Shown here in pieces: positions 59,267-64,000 of a stretch of 64,000 nucleotides of DNA. The stretch covers positions 1 to 64,000 of the forward strand of contig JAHBVG010000025.1 in NCBI GenBank assembly GCA_019637695.1. Direction: 5' to 3'. The notes under the pieces are model-generated. The model worked only from the letters and a program-made list of their open reading frames with translations, made no database searches and was not told the DNA's origin. How positions within the stretch are numbered: position 1 is the stretch's first letter; the number at the start of each line of letters is the position of its first letter. This DNA is from Caldilineaceae bacterium (GTDB lineage: Bacteria > Chloroflexota > Anaerolineae > Caldilineales > Caldilineaceae). The translations under genes were made by a program, and so were the position numbers.

Positions 59267-61848
59267 GAACCCTTCAGCAGTGGATCAACATTCGTTCCCT
59301 GGCTATACCGTCATTTGTGGCGGCGCTTGTACTTGCAGTTGGATTACTCTATACACTTGGCAATGTATACGCAATACCTTATCCTGGATTCGCTTATGAT
59401 GGGCAATGGCGCGTTGTGGATTTTCAAGAGTCTTGCACGGCCAGGGACAATGATCTAGAAACCATCCAATGGTGCCGCCAGACGGCTGGACTGCTTCAAT
59501 TAGGGGATCAGATTGTAGCGTATACGAACCCCAACAATGGAGAGCAATTGAGCAAGGAGGAATATCTGAGCGACTGGTCTGTCGTCCCATATTGGGGGTT
59601 GACCGGTGGTGAATTGGTTCTACTGTCGGTTGCGCAGAGATCAGGGGAACAAAGTGAAATTGCCTGGATCATGCGCGGCAGCACGCTGCGCGGTCAATTA
59701 CGGCGTCTCTCTGGATCGTTGCTCTTTTTGCCATTTTGGCTGGCCGGTACCATCGTTCTGCTTTTTTTTCGACCGCGCGATACGCGTTGGTATCTACTAG
59801 TTGCATTTAATTACCTGACAGCGCTCTGGTTCATCATAGGCACAGTTTCTGTGTCGCATATTTATGAATCGCCATCGCTCGTTGTTCTGCTCTCCTGGCT
59901 GCTCATGCCCATCTATCTGCACCTCCATCTGCTACTGCCCTACCCACTGATCAGGGAGCAATGGCAGTGGTTAATTAGTACAATTTACGGTATTGCTATC
60001 GTCGTCGCATTGCTTTCGCTCTTCGGTTTTGTCCCTCCTTCTAGCTATTATATAGCTCTATTAGCAGCTATGTTGAGCAGCATTGCTCTGCTGTTAGTGA
60101 GATTAGTGCGTCCAGCGGATGGCGCGCGCCCTGCACTCTACCTCATGCTGACAGGTATTACAGTAGCTATTTTGCCTGGCTTACTTTGGTTAACACCGTT
60201 TGCGGGCGGTAACAATGGCGTTGTCGATATTACCGTAACTATGTTAGTCACCCTGGCGCTGCCGGCGCTGCCTTTCTTTTATACGTATGCGCTCTACAAG
60301 CATCGGCTCGGCGGCATGGAGGTTCGCGCCAACCGGGCGCTGGCAATCTACGGCTTTGCTGTGCTTTATGCCACAGTCTTCGTCATCCTCTTTGTACTTT
60401 TTTACCGGCAACCGGGATTCGACGCCGCAGCGCTGGGCGCAGCGCTGGCCGCGTCATCCATCTGTTTGCTGCTGGCGATCCTGGCGTGGAATCCACTTCG
60501 ACGGATTCTCAACCGCATCGCCTATGGGACGGTCTACGAGCCAGAGCAGTTGGTGCGCCACTTTGCCAATGAGATCCCACGGGCGCTAGATCGCGATCAA
60601 ATCGCACAACTGTTGATCACCCAGGTGACGCCCAGTTTGCTCATCCGCCAATCTGCGCTCTTCTGGTTTGCCGATGCTGAACATCCGCTGATCTACAGCA
60701 GCCGGGTTGAGGATAAAGCAGCAGGGATGCAACTTACTCAGGTAGCGCCCCTGATCGAGATCCGTGAACGCTTCCTGTCCGGGGAAGCGATCCCACCAGC
60801 GCCGCTCGAATGGGTGCGCCTGGTCATTCCCATTGAAGTGGACCAACAACCGGTAGGCGTCTGGTTATTGGGGCGGCGCGATCCCGACGATTTCTATCCC
60901 CAGAGCGATATCGAACTCCTGGCAACATTGGGCAACCAGGTTGCAGTTGCGCTGGAAACCAGCCGCCTGTTTGAAATTGTCCAACAACGGACACGCGAAC
61001 TGGAAAGGGCCAATTTCGAGCTACGTCGCGCCGATCGGCTCAAAGGAGATCTCCTGCGCAATGTAACCCACGAGTTGCGCACCCCCTTGACCATCATCCA
61101 GGGGTATACCGAGTTGATGCTCGAAGACGAGCAGTTTGACCCCGAACATCAGGAGTTCCTAACTGCGATTAACGCCAGCACACGATCCCTCGTCCAAATG
61201 GTGGACAATGTGCTGAGACTGCAACAACAGCGCCTTTACCACAGCAACGCTACCCGGCAATGGGTAGACATACGCCAGATTGCAGCCCATTGTGTGCGGC
61301 GGGCGCAGATTTTGCTTGGGCAAAGAGAGAACTGGCTAGAGCATTCCTTCCAAATCGTGTTGGAAACAGGAGACGCGCCGCTGAACATCTGGGCTGATCC
61401 TGTTCAGCTAGGCCAGGTCTTCGACAACCTGCTGTCCAACGCTGTCAAGTTTAGCCCGCAGGGTGGGAAAATCTGCGTGAAATTATGGGCGGGCACGTAC
61501 CAGTTCTCCCCCATCTACACCAATGGTTTTTCAGAAATGGAGAGGAAAGAAGCCCGGCGGTGGCCCGCTCTCTTTGCCAGCGTCGAAGATCAAGGAATAG
61601 GCATCCCCCCTGAAGAATTCGAGAGCATTTGGCTGGAATTTTACCAGATCGATGCATCCGCCGTGCGCCACTTTGGGGGAGCCGGATTGGGCCTGGCATT
61701 GGTCAAAGATATTATCGAGAGTTACGAAGGCGCAATCTGGGTGGAAAGCGAAGTGGGGAAGGGTTCACGTTTTACCTGTGCGCTGCCCATCCTCTCGCCA
61801 GTGGAACTGCCTCAAGAGCATACCGCTCCACAGGTCAGCGGAAATTGA
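59263..61848 (+). CDS. Polytopic sensor histidine kinase with ComP-like input, GAF and HisKA/HATPase
   Basis: 861 aa. The GTG at 59263 overlaps the upstream stop (GTGA), implying coupling; the longer frame would run inside the previous gene. One membrane helix (about 12-36) is followed by an extracytoplasmic PDZ-like region (LLQLGDQIVAYTNPNNGEQL), then about seven membrane helices to about 410, as in ComP. Residues about 430-570 look like a GAF domain. HisKA follows with phospho-acceptor His603 (RNVTHELRTPLTIIQGY), then HATPase boxes (DNLLSNAVKFSPQGG, DQGIGIP, GGAGLGLALVKDI). ComP itself uses the HisKA_3 type, so the output half differs. No response regulator is adjacent. Confidence 0.85.
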   Translation: MRTLQQWINIRSLAIPSFVAALVLAVGLLYTLGNVYAIPYPGFAYDGQWRVVDFQESCTARDNDLETIQWCRQTAGLLQLGDQIVAYTNPNNGEQLSKEEYLSDWSVVPYWGLTGGELVLLSVAQRSGEQSEIAWIMRGSTLRGQLRRLSGSLLFLPFWLAGTIVLLFFRPRDTRWYLLVAFNYLTALWFIIGTVSVSHIYESPSLVVLLSWLLMPIYLHLHLLLPYPLIREQWQWLISTIYGIAIVVALLSLFGFVPPSSYYIALLAAMLSSIALLLVRLVRPADGARPALYLMLTGITVAILPGLLWLTPFAGGNNGVVDITVTMLVTLALPALPFFYTYALYKHRLGGMEVRANRALAIYGFAVLYATVFVILFVLFYRQPGFDAAALGAALAASSICLLLAILAWNPLRRILNRIAYGTVYEPEQLVRHFANEIPRALDRDQIAQLLITQVTPSLLIRQSALFWFADAEHPLIYSSRVEDKAAGMQLTQVAPLIEIRERFLSGEAIPPAPLEWVRLVIPIEVDQQPVGVWLLGRRDPDDFYPQSDIELLATLGNQVAVALETSRLFEIVQQRTRELERANFELRRADRLKGDLLRNVTHELRTPLTIIQGYTELMLEDEQFDPEHQEFLTAINASTRSLVQMVDNVLRLQQQRLYHSNATRQWVDIRQIAAHCVRRAQILLGQRENWLEHSFQIVLETGDAPLNIWADPVQLGQVFDNLLSNAVKFSPQGGKICVKLWAGTYQFSPIYTNGFSEMERKEARRWPALFASVEDQGIGIPPEEFESIWLEFYQIDASAVRHFGGAGLGLALVKDIIESYEGAIWVESEVGKGSRFTCALPILSPVELPQEHTAPQVSGN

Positions 61849-64000
61849 TCCCCCGCTCCCCTTCGATCCATAACTGCACCCCATCGCTCCACAGATGAAC
61901 TCGTCCATTCAAATCGTTGCGCAGGATCAATCGCCCGGCCAACGTATCCAGCACATTCTGAGTGGGATGGCCGTAGCGGTTCTCGCCCACTTGAATCACG
62001 GCAATGGATGGATTTACCGTCGCCACAAAGCCCGGATCCGTGCTGCCGTTGCTGCCATGATGGCCCACTTTTAGAATGTCGGCTTGAAGCGCCGATTGCC
62101 GAACCAACACACGCTCGGCGGGGATGCCCGCGTCGCCAGTGAGCAGCACTTCAAACTCCCCGTAGACTAGCTTCTGCACCAACGACCGTTCATTTTTATC
62201 GTCGCCATCCACGCCGCTGAGACGCGCAGAGGATTCATCCGCAGGCCAGAGCGTCCATAGGGCGACGCCATCACCCAGATCGATCCAGCCGCCGGCGCCC
62301 TGTACGGTGATCGGCACACCTGTCGCGGCCAGCATTGCCTCCCAACCGTCGCCATCTTTGTGGTCAAGCGTCACCGCGCTGACCACTGCGCCATCTACCC
62401 GATAGCGGTCGGGCAGGGTGAGTTGTGCGCCCATATGGTCAAGATCGGGATGGCTGAGGATGAGCAGATCGAGACTGCGATCCCAGAAAGGCATGACCTC
62501 GCCTAATTCTGAAAAGAGTCGCGCCGGATCGCTGCCGCCATCGATCAGCATTTGGCGGCCCGAAGGCGTCTGGATGAAGATGCCATCCCCCTGGCCGACG
62601 TCGAGGAAGTGGATGTGCAGATAGCCGTCGGGCTGGGTGAGGACGATGCGCCAGACGAGGAAAGCTGCCACAGAAAGCCCGACGAGCGCGCCGTTCCCCG
62701 CGACTTTGCCCAACCATTCACCGTTCCAAGTGATTTGGCGCGCCGCTTCCACCCGGTTGCGCAGCCACCCTCGCCAGCGGATCAACCCCAGCGTCGCATA
62801 GGTGAGGATCAGCGCTGTACTGCTGTAATTCACAATTTCCAAATTTGCGCCGGGCAGCGCCGCCGTCCACTGCACCATGCTCACCGTCCACCATAGGCTG
62901 AGATAGGGAATCCACAAGATCACCTGCGCCAGCGGCCACAGCCCCATCACGCCCAGAATCACGCCCAATCCACCCCAGAGCATGATGAAGGGTTGCGCCG
63001 GTGAGATGAGCAAATTGGTGAGCGGAGAGACCACCGACAGCCGCTCGAAATAATAGACGACCAGCGGCAGGGTGGTGACATTGGCGGCCAGCGTCACCAA
63101 TAGCCCATCCTGGATCAGCCCGCGCAGCAGAGATCCCCCGGCTTCGGCGGCGCCACCGCTGCCAGTGAGGTGTCCGCCCTGGCCGAAGCCGGGCCAGAGG
63201 CGGTCGAAGAAGGCCGTCATCCCCGGCGAAAAGAGGATCAGCCCGGCTGTGGCGGCGGAACTGAGCTGAAAGCCCACGTCCCAGAGCGTGAGCGGGTTGA
63301 GCAGCGTCATCACCCAACAGGCGAAACTTAGGCTGATCAAGGCCGTACTCTGGCGGCGGAGCGTGGTCGCCACCACGACAAGGCCGCCCATAAAGGAGGC
63401 GCGCACCACCGCCGCGTCCCCGCCGACGAGGAGGGCGTAGAGCGCGATGCCGATGAGCGTGGGCCAGAGCGCGCGCCGCCTCCCCAGCGTACGCGCCGCC
63501 AACGCCACGAGGACGCCCGCGACGATGGCGACGTTGGAGCCGGAGATGACGATCACATGGCTGGTGCCGGTGAGGTTGAATTGTTCATAAAGCTCGTCGG
63601 GGATACCCGATTCGATGCCCAACAACATGCCGTTGGCGAGGGCGGCGTAGGGTTCCGGCAGCAGCCGATTGAGCAGCGCTTCGCCGCGAGCGCGCAAGGC
63701 GTAGATCCCACGCAGCAAAGGGTTGCCGTCGTTGCCGGGCAGCGCTTCGATGCGCGGACGTTGCAGCAGGCTGTGGACGCCTTTGCGCGCCAGATAGGCG
63801 CGATAATCAAATTTATCGAAGACCGGCGGATCGACAAGCTGGCCGCGGATCTCCATACGCTGGCCGTAACGGTAACGGGGCAGGGCAGATGTGCTGATCT
63901 GCACCCTCCCCGTCACCGGCCGCGCCTCCCCATTTTGGATGAGGCTGTCCACTTCAAGTTGCAGGCGCTGACGGCCTTCTTTGATGGTGGGGTAGCTGCT
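61835..64000 (-). CDS. comEC: ComEC/Rec2-family DNA uptake protein (5' end outside window)
   Basis: 721 codons seen; the frame is still open at the right edge, so the N-terminus is missing. An OB-like N-terminal part (VTGRVQISTSALPRYRYGQRMEIRGQL) is followed by the membrane Competence domain (GTSHVIVISGSNVAIVAGVLVAL, VGGDAAVVRASFMGGLVV, NPLTLWDVGFQLSSAATAGLI). The C-terminal metallo-beta-lactamase domain has HFLDVGQGDGIFI and the metal motif LSHPDLDHMG, ending in LKVGHHGSNGSTD. It forms the inner-membrane channel and nuclease for transforming DNA. The 3' end overlaps the convergent kinase gene by 14 bp. Confidence 0.95.
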   Translation of the reverse strand, partial: SSYPTIKEGRQRLQLEVDSLIQNGEARPVTGRVQISTSALPRYRYGQRMEIRGQLVDPPVFDKFDYRAYLARKGVHSLLQRPRIEALPGNDGNPLLRGIYALRARGEALLNRLLPEPYAALANGMLLGIESGIPDELYEQFNLTGTSHVIVISGSNVAIVAGVLVALAARTLGRRRALWPTLIGIALYALLVGGDAAVVRASFMGGLVVVATTLRRQSTALISLSFACWVMTLLNPLTLWDVGFQLSSAATAGLILFSPGMTAFFDRLWPGFGQGGHLTGSGGAAEAGGSLLRGLIQDGLLVTLAANVTTLPLVVYYFERLSVVSPLTNLLISPAQPFIMLWGGLGVILGVMGLWPLAQVILWIPYLSLWWTVSMVQWTAALPGANLEIVNYSSTALILTYATLGLIRWRGWLRNRVEAARQITWNGEWLGKVAGNGALVGLSVAAFLVWRIVLTQPDGYLHIHFLDVGQGDGIFIQTPSGRQMLIDGGSDPARLFSELGEVMPFWDRSLDLLILSHPDLDHMGAQLTLPDRYRVDGAVVSAVTLDHKDGDGWEAMLAATGVPITVQGAGGWIDLGDGVALWTLWPADESSARLSGVDGDDKNERSLVQKLVYGEFEVLLTGDAGIPAERVLVRQSALQADILKVGHHGSNGSTDPGFVATVNPSIAVIQVGENRYGHPTQNVLDTLAGRLILRNDLNGRVHLWSDGVQLWIEGERGINFR

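Overview
The window looks like a chromosomal segment of a Chloroflexota bacterium, probably Anaerolineae/Caldilineae-like. This is inferred from gene style, not from a marker gene. The clues are very large Ser/Thr kinase and cyclase proteins fused to AAA and TPR modules, CHAT-domain proteins, FAS1 lipoproteins, secreted proteins that end in short aromatic-Pro-hydrophobic tails (LYLPIIQR, VFIPNVLR, YYFPLVLGD), Thr/Pro-linker lipoproteins and many palindromic intergenic repeats. No rRNA, tRNA, IS transposase, phage module or CRISPR array was recognised.

Layout: 0-3.4 kb, a kinase-AAA-TPR regulator. 3.5-9 kb, a one-directional array of six small SnoaL/NTF2-fold proteins with an alpha/beta hydrolase, a cupin, a membrane protein and an SRPBCC protein. 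9.3-16.5 kb, an L,D-transpeptidase, an LMW phosphatase-like protein, a DUF3307 protein, a Crp/Fnr regulator and a large secreted protein with an HELGH motif. 16.6-20.9 kb, a soluble-adenylyl-cyclase-like protein. 20.9-26.4 kb, a catabolic-looking cluster (D-threonine-aldolase-like enzyme, FadR-type GntR regulator, DapA/NanA aldolase, MFS transporter, aldo/keto reductase). 26.5-33.8 kb, CHAT-NB-ARC-TPR, PPK2, a twin FAS1 lipoprotein and a secreted protein. 34-38.9 kb, yggS-proC-yggT, a lipoprotein and a subtilase. 39-45.8 kb, CYTH-CHAD, a lytic transglycosylase, a zincin, lipoproteins and a thioredoxin/DUF4395 pair.

The 46.4-50.2 kb block (JAMM protease, sulfur carrier, rhodanese-ThiF activating enzyme, CysM-type synthase) matches the protein-thiocarboxylate cysteine route known from mycobacteria (CysO/Mec/MoeZ/CysM). 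The carrier ends in Gly-Gly plus three extra residues, and the operon has a long leader with an intrinsic terminator just before the first gene. A histidine kinase, a substrate-binding lipoprotein and a second CHAT protein follow, then mutS, which carries an in-frame copy of an intergenic heptamer palindrome.

The most interesting system is at 57.9-61.8 kb: a 61-aa peptide gene ending in Ser-Trp-Val-Gly-Trp-Phe, an intrinsic terminator, a polyprenyl-synthase-family enzyme with two DDxxD motifs, and a polytopic histidine kinase whose sensor half resembles ComP. This is the gene content of the Bacillus ComX-ComQ-ComP isoprenylated-pheromone system, in another phylum, and it lies against a convergent comEC DNA-uptake gene. 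The function is inferred from architecture and gene order only.

Intergenic DNA holds at least three repeat classes: about 65-82 bp palindromic elements with GTAACTAC/GTAGTTAC ends, heptamer-based palindromes, and short GC-rich palindromes. Several promoters and operator-like palindromes can be read, including two -10 boxes that predict leaderless mRNAs.
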